Under the pieces are notes generated by a model, which worked only from the letters and a program-made list of their open reading frames with translations, ran no database searches and had not been told where the DNA came from. Shown piece after piece: positions 49,401-59,956 of a DNA stretch of 64,000 nucleotides (positions within the stretch are counted from its first letter, which is position 1; every line of letters starts with the position of its first letter). The position numbers were made by a program, and so were the translations under genes. The stretch covers positions 4,030,001-4,094,000 of the forward strand of contig NZ_JAFBBY010000001.1 of the NCBI RefSeq assembly GCF_016907515.1, given 5' to 3'. The stretch is from Nocardioides nitrophenolicus. GTDB lineage: Bacteria > Actinomycetota > Actinomycetes > Propionibacteriales > Nocardioidaceae.

Positions 49401-52400
49401 GTGACCTCGTCGTCGTCCGGGTGGCGCGCCTCCGCGCGCCCACCCCACCTGCTCCTCGTCCTGCTGACCGCGCTCTGCCTGGTGTGCCCCGCCCTGCTGC
49501 TCGCCCCGCCCGCGCGGGCCGCGGCGGCCGACGACACCGGCGACGACACGTCCGTCGCCATCGCCGACGGCACGGTCGTGTGGGGCGTGCGCGCCTCCTT
49601 CCGGCAGTACATCGGCACCGCCGGGATCACCGTCTCCGAGGGGCTGACCCAGAACGCCGACGGCGAGTTCGTGTTCGACGTCGCCGACGGCAGCTACGAC
49701 CCCGACACCAAGGCGCTGCACCTCGGCCTCACCGGCACGGTGGCGTTCTCCGCCCACGGGGGTGCGCTCGACATGACCTTCCGCGACCTCGAGGTCGACA
49801 TCGACGGCGAGGTGCAGGCGATCAGCGCCGACGTCGTCTCGATGGGTCTCGACGGCGTCCTGGTGGAGTACGGCCGGGTGCCGGTCGCCGCGTTCGACAT
49901 CGCGTCGGTGACCCCGACCGTCGATGCCACGACCACCCGATGGACCGACCTCCCCTCGACCCTCACCGAGGAGGCCGCGCCGGCCTTCGCCGGCTTCTAC
50001 CCCACCGGGGCCGCCCTGGATCTCGTCGACATCGACTACACGGGCCCGGGCGGCAAGCCCACGGTGACGACGGAGAAGGTGGTCGCCTCCGGTGCCCCGC
50101 AGTACGAGGCCGCCGGTGAGATCGACGGCCTCACCAGCGTGAGCAACCTGGTCGCCGACAGGCAGCGCGGCGTCCTCCACGTCCAGCACGTGCCGGACGG
50201 GGGGACCGGGGCCGTGCTCCAGGCCTACGACTACACCACGCTGGCGCCCCTGCCGACCGGCACCATCGGCGCGGCGAACCAGGGCTTCCCGGGCATGATC
50301 CTCGACCCCACCACCGGCGACGTGCTGATGGTCTCGGGCAGTGACCTGGTCGTCTACCGGTACGACGCCTCCTCCGGCTACGCCGCCGCGACCCTCGCCG
50401 TCGGCATCGGCACCGTGCGCGACGTCGCCTTCGACAAGGCGAGGGACCGGCTGGTCGCCCTCGGCGCCAGCGGCCTCGCCGTCCTCACCCGCGACGCAAC
50501 CGCCGCCTCCGGCCTGCTCTCCACCGCGTACACCGGCGTCGCCTTCTCCGACCGTGAGGCCGTGCTCCCCGTGACCGCCACCTCGGTGTTCACCGCGTCG
50601 GCCGGCACCTCGCGCGGCGTGCGACGGATCGTGCTCACCACGGGCACCCAGACGATCGCGGCGACCCCGGTCACCGGTGTCACCGATCCCCGTGCGAAGC
50701 AGCCGGGGCTGTACGACCAGCCGACGATGGTCTTCCGCGACGCGGCGGGCTTCTGGGTCTCGCCCTACAGCGGCGACAAGCACCGGATCGGGGTCGTCGA
50801 CGGCGCCTACGCCGGCACCGGCGACTGGCTCGGCGCCACCGGTGGCTCCTTCCTCGCCGATCGCATGGAGCAGGACACCTTCTCGGCGATCATGCTTGAC
50901 TTCTCCGGCCGCCGGGTGCGGATCTGGAACCAGGACGGCTGGACCGACCTCAGCGTCCCGGGGCTCGGCGCCGACTCGTTCTTCAACTACCTCGGCGGTG
51001 ACATCGGCACCGACCAGAGCGTCTTCGTCGCCAGCACCACGGGCGACGACCGGGTGCTCAAGTTCTCCCTCGCCGGGATCGCCCCGACGGCGACCGAGTC
51101 GCCGGCGGACCGCACCATCCGGCTCGAGAAGGACGTCGCCACCCAGGACGTCCAGCTCACCGCCGCCTTCGCCGACAGTGACTCCCTGCGCTGGCAGACC
51201 CGCGCCAGCAGCAGCGCCAAGTGGGCCGACGTGTCGGGCGCCACCACCGCCGCACTGACCTGGCCGGCGACCAGCGACGACAACGGCCGTCAGTTCCGGG
51301 TGCTCGCCACCAACGCGTACGCCACCAGCACGTCGGCTGTCGCCGACCTGACCGTCGAGTTCTTCCCGCGCGTCGCGGCGCCGCCGGACGACCTGACCGT
51401 CGGCACCGGCGACGACGCCCTGTTCAAGGTGATGCCGGCCGGCCACCCGTACCCGGACATCACCTGGCAGCGCAAGGTCGGCGGATTCTGGCAGAACGTC
51501 GACGAGGACGACGAGAGCATCGCCGTCGACGGCGGCTTCCTCACCGTGCTCGACGCCGGCACCGAGCAGTCCGGCACCCAGCTGAGGGCCCGGCTCTCCA
51601 ACGCCGTCGGTACGACGTACACCCGCACCGCGACGCTGACCGTGGCCGCTCCCTCCGCCGTGCGCCGCGAGGTGAGCGGCGGCACGCTCGCCTGGGGCGT
51701 CAAGAAGTCCTTCCGCGACTACCTGGCCGGCCCGATCGCCCACGGCAGCGTCGCCGTGAGCGACGGGGTCGTCCAGAGGAACGACGGCACCTTCACCTTC
51801 CCGGTCACCGGGGGGTGGAGCGACCCGGCTCAGGGTGCGGCGGAGGTCCGCCTCGGCGGCACGGTGCGCCTCACCGGCCACGACGGCCCGCCCACCTGTG
51901 CGGTGGAGAGCTCGCCGTGCCTGGCGCTGACCATCAGCGACCCGGTGCTGCGCCTGTCCGGCACGACGGGCGAGCTGGTCGCCGACGTCACGTCCAAGGA
52001 CCAGACCACGCACGAGCTGGTGTCGTACCCGGGCGTCGTCCTCGCCGAGCTCGACGCGCAGGGCTGGAAGGCGGTCGGCGACCGGATCACCGGTGGCGCG
52101 CTGCCCGCGACCCTGACCGGATCCGGCGCGGCCGCGTTCGCCGGCTTCTACGAGGCCGGTGCCGGCCTCGACCCGGTCACCCTCGACGGGATCCTCGGCG
52201 CCGAGATCACCGACCCCGTGATCACTCCGCCGGCCGCCGCCGGCAAGGCCGACGTCGCCCTTGACTGGCGCTTCAAGCGGGCCAAGGTCCGCAAGGGAAA
52301 GCGGGCCGTGATCGTGGTCGACCCGCGCCTGGTCGGGACGGCGGGCCAGCCCACCGGTCAGATCGTGGTCCGCGAAGGCGGCAAGGTGCTCGCCACCCTG

Positions 52401-52538
52401 CGCCTCGGTGCCGCGAGCCGGGTCAGGATCCGGCTGCCGCGCCTGGCCAGGGGTCGCCACTTCGTACGCCTCGAGCTGGCCGGCAGCGCGACGCAGGAGC
52501 CGGTCGTGACGGCGTACCGGAAGCTGGTCGTCCGGTAG
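49401..52538 (+). CDS. Secreted HtaA-domain protein, putative heme binding
   Basis: A 1045-residue exported protein. The signal peptide (LLLVLLTALCLVCPALLLAP) is cleaved near ARAAAA. An HtaA domain near residues 50-230 begins VVWGVRASFRQYIG; a second near 755-960 begins LAWGVKKSFRDYL. Between them are a beta-propeller-like region (about 235-560) and two Ig-like repeats (about 570-750, WQTRASSSAKWADVSG and TWQRKVGGFWQNV). It ends in a third Ig-like fold without a membrane anchor or sortase motif. HtaA domains bind heme in corynebacteria. GTG 49401 follows AAAGGA. No hmuTUV transporter genes are adjacent. Confidence 0.88.
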   Translation: MTSSSSGWRASARPPHLLLVLLTALCLVCPALLLAPPARAAAADDTGDDTSVAIADGTVVWGVRASFRQYIGTAGITVSEGLTQNADGEFVFDVADGSYDPDTKALHLGLTGTVAFSAHGGALDMTFRDLEVDIDGEVQAISADVVSMGLDGVLVEYGRVPVAAFDIASVTPTVDATTTRWTDLPSTLTEEAAPAFAGFYPTGAALDLVDIDYTGPGGKPTVTTEKVVASGAPQYEAAGEIDGLTSVSNLVADRQRGVLHVQHVPDGGTGAVLQAYDYTTLAPLPTGTIGAANQGFPGMILDPTTGDVLMVSGSDLVVYRYDASSGYAAATLAVGIGTVRDVAFDKARDRLVALGASGLAVLTRDATAASGLLSTAYTGVAFSDREAVLPVTATSVFTASAGTSRGVRRIVLTTGTQTIAATPVTGVTDPRAKQPGLYDQPTMVFRDAAGFWVSPYSGDKHRIGVVDGAYAGTGDWLGATGGSFLADRMEQDTFSAIMLDFSGRRVRIWNQDGWTDLSVPGLGADSFFNYLGGDIGTDQSVFVASTTGDDRVLKFSLAGIAPTATESPADRTIRLEKDVATQDVQLTAAFADSDSLRWQTRASSSAKWADVSGATTAALTWPATSDDNGRQFRVLATNAYATSTSAVADLTVEFFPRVAAPPDDLTVGTGDDALFKVMPAGHPYPDITWQRKVGGFWQNVDEDDESIAVDGGFLTVLDAGTEQSGTQLRARLSNAVGTTYTRTATLTVAAPSAVRREVSGGTLAWGVKKSFRDYLAGPIAHGSVAVSDGVVQRNDGTFTFPVTGGWSDPAQGAAEVRLGGTVRLTGHDGPPTCAVESSPCLALTISDPVLRLSGTTGELVADVTSKDQTTHELVSYPGVVLAELDAQGWKAVGDRITGGALPATLTGSGAAAFAGFYEAGAGLDPVTLDGILGAEITDPVITPPAAAGKADVALDWRFKRAKVRKGKRAVIVVDPRLVGTAGQPTGQIVVREGGKVLATLRLGAASRVRIRLPRLARGRHFVRLELAGSATQEPVVTAYRKLVVR

Positions 52539-52597
52539 CCCCGGCCGCGGGGTCGCGCCCGGTCCGGACCGGGCCGGGCGTGACCCCGATCACGGCC

Positions 52598-54726
<2,129 letters not shown>

Positions 54727-54809
54727 GCTCCGGCATTCCCGGGACACGGGTCGCGAAATTCGTTACGGTCGCAGGTATCGAATATCTCGAACCCGTCCGG
54801 AGGCCCTCC

Positions 54810-55610
54810 ATGTCCCGTGTCCGTGGGCTCGCAGCCCTGCTCCAGCGGTCACTGTCCCTGACCGTCCTGCTCCTCGCGACCGCCGTGGTCGCCCTCGGCG
54901 GCGGCGTCGCGGTGGGGGCGACGCTCTCCTCCTCCCCGGACGGCGCGATCCGCGCCTGCGTCGCGAAGAAGTCGGGCGCGGTCCGGATCACCGAAGCCAG
55001 GTGCCGCAAGGGCGAGAAGGTCCTCGTGTGGAGCCAGCGGGGACCGCAGGGCGACGTCGGCGCGCCCGGGCCGTCCGGTACCGACGGTGCGCTCGGGCCC
55101 TCCGGTGCCGACGGTGCGCTCGGCCCGCAGGGCGAGGTGGGTCCGCAGGGCGAGGTGGGTCCGCAGGGCGAGGCGGGTCCGACCGGTCCGAAGGGTGACG
55201 CCGGCGCGACGGGCCCGCAGGGGCCGAAGGGCGACACCGGCGCGAGCGGCCCGCAGGGCCCCAGGGGAGAGACCGGTGCGACCGGTGCGACCGGCGCGAC
55301 CGGTTCCCGGGGTCCGACGGGCGCCACCGGAGCGCCCGGGATCTCCGGCTACACGCAGGTCTACGAGATCCAGACGGTTCCCTCGGAGATCACCGTCTCG
55401 AAGACGGCGCAGTGTCCGGCCGGCAAGAACGTGCTCGGCGGTGGCTTCATCGCCGAGAAGGAGGGGGGCGGCGCCATCGGCACGGGCGGGGCGTACGTCC
55501 ACGAGAGCTATCCGACCAACGGGCAGACCGCATGGACGGTTCGGGTGGCCAACACCTCCTCCAACGCGATCAGGTTCACCGTCTACGCCCTGTGCGCGCG
55601 GGTCGAGTGA
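54810..55610 (+). CDS. Collagen-like repeat surface protein
   Basis: A 266-residue protein. Residues 15-38 are a signal anchor or signal peptide. Residues 39-77 hold a two-Cys segment ([20 protein letters not shown]) seen in many actinobacterial collagen-like proteins. Residues 78-180 are about 34 Gly-X-Y triplets ([25 protein letters not shown]) predicted to form a triple helix. A C-terminal beta domain (181-266) with two further Cys would trimerise it. The repeat-coding DNA includes three 18-bp near-identical units at 55125-55178. GGAGG precedes ATG 54810. Confidence 0.87.
   Translation: MSRVRGLAALLQRSLSLTVLLLATAVVALGGGVAVGATLSSSPDGAIRACVAKKSGAVRITEARCRKGEKVLVWSQRGPQGDVGAPGPSGTDGALGPSGADGALGPQGEVGPQGEVGPQGEAGPTGPKGDAGATGPQGPKGDTGASGPQGPRGETGATGATGATGSRGPTGATGAPGISGYTQVYEIQTVPSEITVSKTAQCPAGKNVLGGGFIAEKEGGGAIGTGGAYVHESYPTNGQTAWTVRVANTSSNAIRFTVYALCARVE
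55125..55178 (+). repeat. 18-bp tandem repeats encoding Gly-X-Y
   Basis: CCGCAGGGCGAGGTGGGT occurs at 55125-55142 and 55143-55160, and with one change at 55161-55178. Gain or loss of units keeps the frame and changes collagen length. Confidence 0.8.
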
Positions 55611-55633
55611 CGGCACCAGCCGGCCGATGGCTC

Positions 55634-55646
55634 TATCGTCGTCGGC
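55634..55646 (+). promoter_or_regulatory. Leaderless -10 element of GNAT gene
   Basis: TATCGT (55634-55639), 7 nt, GTG 55647. The sequence after the hexamer is nearly identical to that before guaB3. Confidence 0.55.
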
Positions 55647-56150
55647 GTGAGCGACCTGGTGATCCGCCCCTGCCGCGACGACGACTGGTCGGCTCTCGCT
55701 TCGATCATCACCGAGGTCCTGGCGGCCGGTGAGACGTACGCCGTCCCGGTGCTCGACGACGCCGAGGCCCGCGACTTCTGGCTGGGCCAGCCCGGCGCGG
55801 TCGCCGTGGCCGAGCTCGACGGGGTGGTCGTCGGCACCGCGAAGATGGGCCCGAACCGGCCGGCCCAGGGCAGTCACATCGGCACGGCGTCGTTCATGGT
55901 CTCCGGCGCCGCCCGGGGCGCGGGCGTGGGCCGGGCGCTCGGCGAGCACGTCGTCGCCTGGCACCGGGAGCAGGGCTTCGCGGGCATCCAGTTCAACGCG
56001 GTCGTCACCACCAACACCGCGGCGGTCGCGCTGTGGCGCAGCCTCGGCTTCGAGGTGATCGGCACCGTCCCGGGTGCCTTCCGGCGACCCGACGGCAGTC
56101 TCGCCGGGCTGCACGTCATGTTCCTCGACCTCGCCGGCATGCGGCCCTGA
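55647..56150 (+). CDS. GNAT-family N-acetyltransferase
   Basis: A 167-residue acetyltransferase. It starts SDLVIRPCRDDDWSALASII and has the acetyl-CoA loop MVSGAARGAGVGRALGEHVV, followed by FNAVVTTNTAAVALWRSLGF. The AAVALWRSLGF ending is common in GNATs acting on small amines or antibiotics, but the substrate is unknown. It has its own leaderless promoter and lies 26 bp before guaB3. Confidence 0.92.
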   Translation: MSDLVIRPCRDDDWSALASIITEVLAAGETYAVPVLDDAEARDFWLGQPGAVAVAELDGVVVGTAKMGPNRPAQGSHIGTASFMVSGAARGAGVGRALGEHVVAWHREQGFAGIQFNAVVTTNTAAVALWRSLGFEVIGTVPGAFRRPDGSLAGLHVMFLDLAGMRP

Positions 56151-56163
56151 GCCCCGGCCCCGA

Positions 56164-56176
56164 TATCCTCGTCGGC
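56164..56176 (+). promoter_or_regulatory. Leaderless -10 element of guaB3
   Basis: TATCCT (56164-56169), 7 nt, GTG 56177. There is no Shine-Dalgarno sequence. Confidence 0.55.
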
Positions 56177-57283
56177 GTGAGCGACATCGAGATCGGCCGC
56201 GCCAAGCGGGCCCGGACGGCGTACTCCTTCGACGACATCGCGATCGTGCCCTCGCGGCGCACCCGCGACCCCGAGGAGGTCAGCGTGGACTGGCAGATCG
56301 ACGCCTACCGGTTCTCCCTGCCGATCCTCGCGGCGCCGATGGACTCGGTGATGTCGCCGAGGACCGCGATCGACTTCGGTCGGTTCGGCGGCCTCGGGGT
56401 GCTCAACCTCGAGGGCCTGTGGACGCGCTACGACGACCCGCAGCCCCTCCTCGACGAGGTCGCCGGCCTGCAGGGGGTCGAGGCGACCCGGCGCCTGCAG
56501 GAGATCTACACCGAGCCGATCAAGGCCGAGCTGATCACCGAGCGGCTGCGCGAGGTGCGCGAGGCCGGCGTGACCGTGGCGGGCTCGCTGTCGCCGCAGC
56601 GCACCAAGGAGTTCGCGAAGACGGTGACCGACGCCGGCGTCGACCTGTTCGTCATCCGCGGCACCACCGTCTCGGCCGAGCACGTCTCCAGCCAGGCCGA
56701 GCCGCTGAACCTCAAGGAGTTCATCTACGAGCTCGACGTGCCGGTCATCGTCGGCGGCTGCGCGACCCACCAGGCCGCACTGCACCTGATGCGCACCGGC
56801 GCGGCCGGCGTCCTCGTCGGCTTCGGCGGCGGTGCCGCCCACACCACCCGCACCGTCCTCGGCATCTCGGTGCCGATGGCCTCCGCCGTCGCCGACGTCG
56901 CCGCGGCGCGCCGCGACTACCTCGACGAGTCGGGCGGCCGCTACGTCCACGTCATCGCCGACGGCTCCATCGGCACGTCGGGCGACCTCGCCAAGGCGAT
57001 CGCCTGCGGCGCCGACGCCGTCATGGTCGGCTCGCCGTTCGCGCGCGCCACCGACGCCCCCGGCCGCGGCTTCCACTGGGGCGCCGAGGCGCACCACGCC
57101 GACCTGCCCCGCGGCCAGCGGGTCCAGTTCGACCAGGTCGGCACCATCGAGGAGATCCTGTTCGGGCCCTCCCGGGTCGCCGACGGCACCATGAACCTGG
57201 TCGGCGCCCTCAAGCGCTCGATGGCCACGACCGGCTACACCGAGCTCAAGGAGTTCCAGCGCGTCGAGGTCGTCGCGCACTGA
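56177..57283 (+). CDS. guaB3: GuaB3-type IMP dehydrogenase/GMP reductase family protein
   Basis: A 368-residue TIM-barrel protein related to GuaB but without the CBS domains. Shared features are the LPILAAPMDSVMSP segment and VIADGSIGTSGDLAKAIACGADAVMVG. At the catalytic loop GuaB has GSICTTR, but this protein has GGGAAHTTR, with His222 in the Cys position. IMP dehydrogenase and GMP reductase both use that Cys, so classical activity is doubtful. guaB and guaB3 lie close together in many actinobacteria. It is coupled to a nitrilase gene (TGATG). Confidence 0.9.
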   Translation: MSDIEIGRAKRARTAYSFDDIAIVPSRRTRDPEEVSVDWQIDAYRFSLPILAAPMDSVMSPRTAIDFGRFGGLGVLNLEGLWTRYDDPQPLLDEVAGLQGVEATRRLQEIYTEPIKAELITERLREVREAGVTVAGSLSPQRTKEFAKTVTDAGVDLFVIRGTTVSAEHVSSQAEPLNLKEFIYELDVPVIVGGCATHQAALHLMRTGAAGVLVGFGGGAAHTTRTVLGISVPMASAVADVAAARRDYLDESGGRYVHVIADGSIGTSGDLAKAIACGADAVMVGSPFARATDAPGRGFHWGAEAHHADLPRGQRVQFDQVGTIEEILFGPSRVADGTMNLVGALKRSMATTGYTELKEFQRVEVVAH

Positions 57284-57993
57284 TGATCGTCGCCGCGGCG
57301 CAGGCCGAGGCCCGCGCCGGCGAGCTCGCCCACAACGTCGCCACCGCCGCCCGCCTGGTCGCCGCGGCGGGCGAGCGGGGCGCCCGGGTGGTGGTGCTCC
57401 CGGAGGCATTCCTGACCGGGTACGACGCGAGCGCGTTCCGCGGCGACCTCCCGACCCCCGTCGACCTGGCCGGCCCGCTCCTCGACCCGGTGCGCACGGC
57501 CTGCGCGGCGGGCGGGACGACCGCGGTCGTCTCGACCGCCCTGCGCCGCGACCACGGCCGGACCCTCGCCGCCGTGGTCGTCGAGCCCGACGGCACCACC
57601 TCGGCGCCGTACGACAAGCAGCACCTCGACGGCGACGAGCCCACCTGGTTCGTCCCCGGCGAGCATCCCGCCACCATCACCGTCGACGGCCGGGTCCTCG
57701 CGCTCTCGATCTGCCGCGACGGCAGCGTCCCGGAGCACGCCGCGCTCGCCGCGGCGGCCGGCGCGTCGGCGTACCTCGCCTCGGTCGCGTACTTCCCCGG
57801 CGGCGCCCGCCGCCTCGACGTCACCTACGCCGCCCGCGCGCTCGACCACGGGCTGCACGTCGTCGTCGCCGGGCTGACGGGTCGCTGTGGACCGTCTACC
57901 TTCATCGGCGGCTCCGCGATCTACGGTCCCGACGCCGAGGCGCTGGCCCGGCTCGGCGACGAAGAGGGCCTGGCGCTGGCCGACATCGGCTAG
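57283..57993 (+). CDS. Carbon-nitrogen hydrolase (nitrilase superfamily)
   Basis: A 236-residue enzyme with the Glu-Lys-Cys triad of the nitrilase superfamily: Glu in VVLPEAFLTGYD, Lys in YDKQHL and Cys in LALSICRDG. It is shorter than typical amidases (about 260-280 residues). It hydrolyses an amide or nitrile; the substrate is unknown. ATG 57283 overlaps the guaB3 stop by 1 nt, so it is probably linked to purine or nitrogen metabolism; that link is inference. Confidence 0.88.
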   Translation: MIVAAAQAEARAGELAHNVATAARLVAAAGERGARVVVLPEAFLTGYDASAFRGDLPTPVDLAGPLLDPVRTACAAGGTTAVVSTALRRDHGRTLAAVVVEPDGTTSAPYDKQHLDGDEPTWFVPGEHPATITVDGRVLALSICRDGSVPEHAALAAAAGASAYLASVAYFPGGARRLDVTYAARALDHGLHVVVAGLTGRCGPSTFIGGSAIYGPDAEALARLGDEEGLALADIG

Positions 57994-58019
57994 GCGGGTG
58001 GTGCGGGGGCCGGGTTGAG

Positions 58020-58082
58020 CGTCGTACCCGGCATCCGGGTCGCCTCCCGGCCGGATCCACGCCCCGAATGCCGGGTACGACG
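58020..58082. repeat. 63-bp-family palindrome, copy B (possible bidirectional terminator)
   Basis: CGTCGTACCCGGCAT (58020-58034) pairs perfectly with ATGCCGGGTACGACG (58068-58082). Reverse-complemented, its interior shares CGTGGATCC and GCCG with copy A (38637-38701) at the same offsets. It separates the convergent nitrilase and TetR genes. Confidence 0.8.
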
Positions 58083-58123
58083 AGTCCCACCCGCCCGGGT
58101 ACACCCACCCCAGACGCGGACGG

Positions 58124-58714
58124 CTAGGGACGCAGGCTGCGCACCAGGCTGTCGGTGAGCCGGTCGGCCCAGGCGTCGTCGAGCTGTCCGGGGGTGAGCA
58201 GCACGCCGGCGATGACGGCGCCGATGACCAGGCGGAGCAGGTCGTCGGCGCGGGCGTCGGGGTGGGCCTCCCCGGCGGCCACCGCGACGGCGAGCCGCTC
58301 GTCGATCGCCCGGAACGAGCCGGCGAAGCGCTCCAGCATGGCGGCGTGCAGGTCGGGCCAGGTGGTGATCTCGGCGAGCAGCGCGGGCAGGGCGGCCGCG
58401 CCGACGGGGGAGCAGAGGGCGTCACGGGCGCCGCGGACGATGCCGGCGAGGTCCTCCTCGAGCGAGCCGCCGAGGTGCAGGTCGAGGGCGAGGTCGCTGG
58501 GGAAGGCGGCCTCGTGGACCAGGTGCGGCAGGGCGGGCCAGCGCCGGTAGAGCGCCGCCTTGGTGGTGCCGGCCCGGGCGGCGACGGCGGAGACGGTCAC
58601 GGCGGCGTACCCGCCCTCGGCGAGGAGTGCGCGCACCGCGGCGAGCGCGGCCTGCTCGATCCGCGGGTCTCGTGGCCGGCCGGTGGCCCGCGCGGTGGAG
58701 ATCTCCGTCCCCAT
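58124..58714 (-). CDS. TetR-family transcriptional regulator
   Basis: A 196-residue regulator. The helix-turn-helix is in the N-terminal part (AALAAVRALLAEGGYAAVTV, then SAVAARAGTTKAALYRRWP). The C-terminal domain has the features of TetR_C-type ligand binding. AGAGGGGAAGAGG precedes ATG 58714, favouring that start over one 51 nt upstream. It is divergent from the phosphotransferase operon, and a 14-bp palindrome lies in the gap (58765-58778). It could control that operon and itself, but KstR-type control in trans is an alternative. Confidence 0.88.
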   Translation of the reverse strand: MGTEISTARATGRPRDPRIEQAALAAVRALLAEGGYAAVTVSAVAARAGTTKAALYRRWPALPHLVHEAAFPSDLALDLHLGGSLEEDLAGIVRGARDALCSPVGAAALPALLAEITTWPDLHAAMLERFAGSFRAIDERLAVAVAAGEAHPDARADDLLRLVIGAVIAGVLLTPGQLDDAWADRLTDSLVRSLRP

Positions 58715-58764
58715 GCCTCTTCCCCTCTTTCGATACCGAGGGTACCGTAACGCTCGTCGTGACA

Positions 58765-58778
58765 TAGAACACGTTCTA
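58765..58778. promoter_or_regulatory. KstR-type palindromic operator
   Basis: TAGAACACGTTCTA (58765-58778) fits the KstR steroid-catabolism motif TnnAACnnGTTnnA at every fixed position. It lies between the divergent TetR and phosphotransferase genes, 24 bp before the phosphotransferase start. TAGCGT just after it (58780-58785) may be a -10. Confidence 0.7.
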
Positions 58779-58801
58779 GTAGCGTGGAGTCAGGAGGACC
58801 C

Positions 58802-59956
58802 GTGACCGAGCCGTTGCCCGCAGAGATCGCCGAGATGACCCTGCAGCGGTCCAGCCGCGACCAGGGTGCGGTCCACGACCGCCTCGAGGAGTGGCTGAGC
58901 GGCGTGCTGCCCGAGGGCGCCGCGCCCGAGGTCACCCTCCACGACGGGATCCAGACCAACGGGATGTCCAGCGAGACCGTGCTGCTCGCGATCACCACCA
59001 CCGAGGACGGAGCCCGCGTCACCCGCGAGTACGTCGCCCGGGTGGCCCCGGCGGCCGGCGACCTGCCGGTCTTCGCGGAGTACCGGCTCACCGACCAGTA
59101 CGACGCCATGCGGCTCGCCGGCGAGCTGGCCGGCGTACCGGTGCCGACGGTCGGGCTCAACGAGCCGACGGGGGAGGTGCTCGGCACCCCGTTCTTCCTG
59201 ATGGACCGGCTCGACGGCGCGGTGCCGCCCGACGTGCTGCCGTACCCGTTCGGCGACAACTGGCTCTACGACGCCGCGCCGGACCAGCAGGAGCGGCTGC
59301 AGCGCGGCACCGTCGAGGTGCTCGCGAAGCTGCACGGCATCCCCGACGCGGCGACGACCTTCGCCTTCCTCGACCCCGAGGTCACCGGGCACGAGGGCGC
59401 GACGCCGCTGGCGCGCAACCTGGCCAAGACCCGGGCCTGGTACGAGTACGCCATCACCACCGCGGAGCCGAGCCCGCGCTCGCCGCTGATCGAGCGCGGC
59501 CTGGCCTGGCTCGGGGCGAACCTCCCCGCGGAGGAGGGCGAGCCGGTGCTGGTGTGGGGCGACGCCCGGATCGGCAACATGATGTACCGCGACTTCACGC
59601 CGGTCGCCGTCCTCGACTGGGAGATGGCCACGCTCGGCCCCCGCGAGATGGACCTGGCCTGGCTGGTCTTCGCCCACCAGGTCTTCCAGGAGATCGCGAC
59701 CATGCTCGGCCTGCCCGGCATGCCCGACTTCCTGGCCACCGAGGACGTCGTCGCGACCTACCGCGAGCTGACCGGCGTCGAGCCCGGCGACCTGACCTGG
59801 TACCTGCTGCACGCCGCCGTCAACTGGGGCTGCGTGTTCCTGCGCACCAGCGCGCGCCAGATCCACTTCGGCGAGATCGAGCGGCCCGCGGACCCCGAGT
59901 CCGTCTTCCACCACCGCCCGCTCCTCGAGCGGCTGCTCGAGGAGGTCGGCGCATGA
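58802..59956 (+). CDS. Phosphotransferase-family protein (APH-like)
   Basis: A 384-residue kinase-fold protein. It has VLVWGDARIGNMMYRDFTPV, equivalent to the catalytic HGDxxxxN loop with Trp in place of the usual His, and VAVLDWEMATLGPREMDLAW, the DxD metal site. It resembles the ACAD10/FadE36-like phosphotransferases found with acyl-CoA metabolism. These are thought to phosphorylate hydroxyacyl-CoA in some systems. Possible start GTG 58802 follows GGAGGA. It begins a three-gene ATGA-coupled operon. Confidence 0.88.
   Translation: MTEPLPAEIAEMTLQRSSRDQGAVHDRLEEWLSGVLPEGAAPEVTLHDGIQTNGMSSETVLLAITTTEDGARVTREYVARVAPAAGDLPVFAEYRLTDQYDAMRLAGELAGVPVPTVGLNEPTGEVLGTPFFLMDRLDGAVPPDVLPYPFGDNWLYDAAPDQQERLQRGTVEVLAKLHGIPDAATTFAFLDPEVTGHEGATPLARNLAKTRAWYEYAITTAEPSPRSPLIERGLAWLGANLPAEEGEPVLVWGDARIGNMMYRDFTPVAVLDWEMATLGPREMDLAWLVFAHQVFQEIATMLGLPGMPDFLATEDVVATYRELTGVEPGDLTWYLLHAAVNWGCVFLRTSARQIHFGEIERPADPESVFHHRPLLERLLEEVGA

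Noticed and set aside
49089..52460. 1123-residue open frame on the minus strand
   Set aside because: Antisense of the HtaA-domain gene, with shadow-frame composition.
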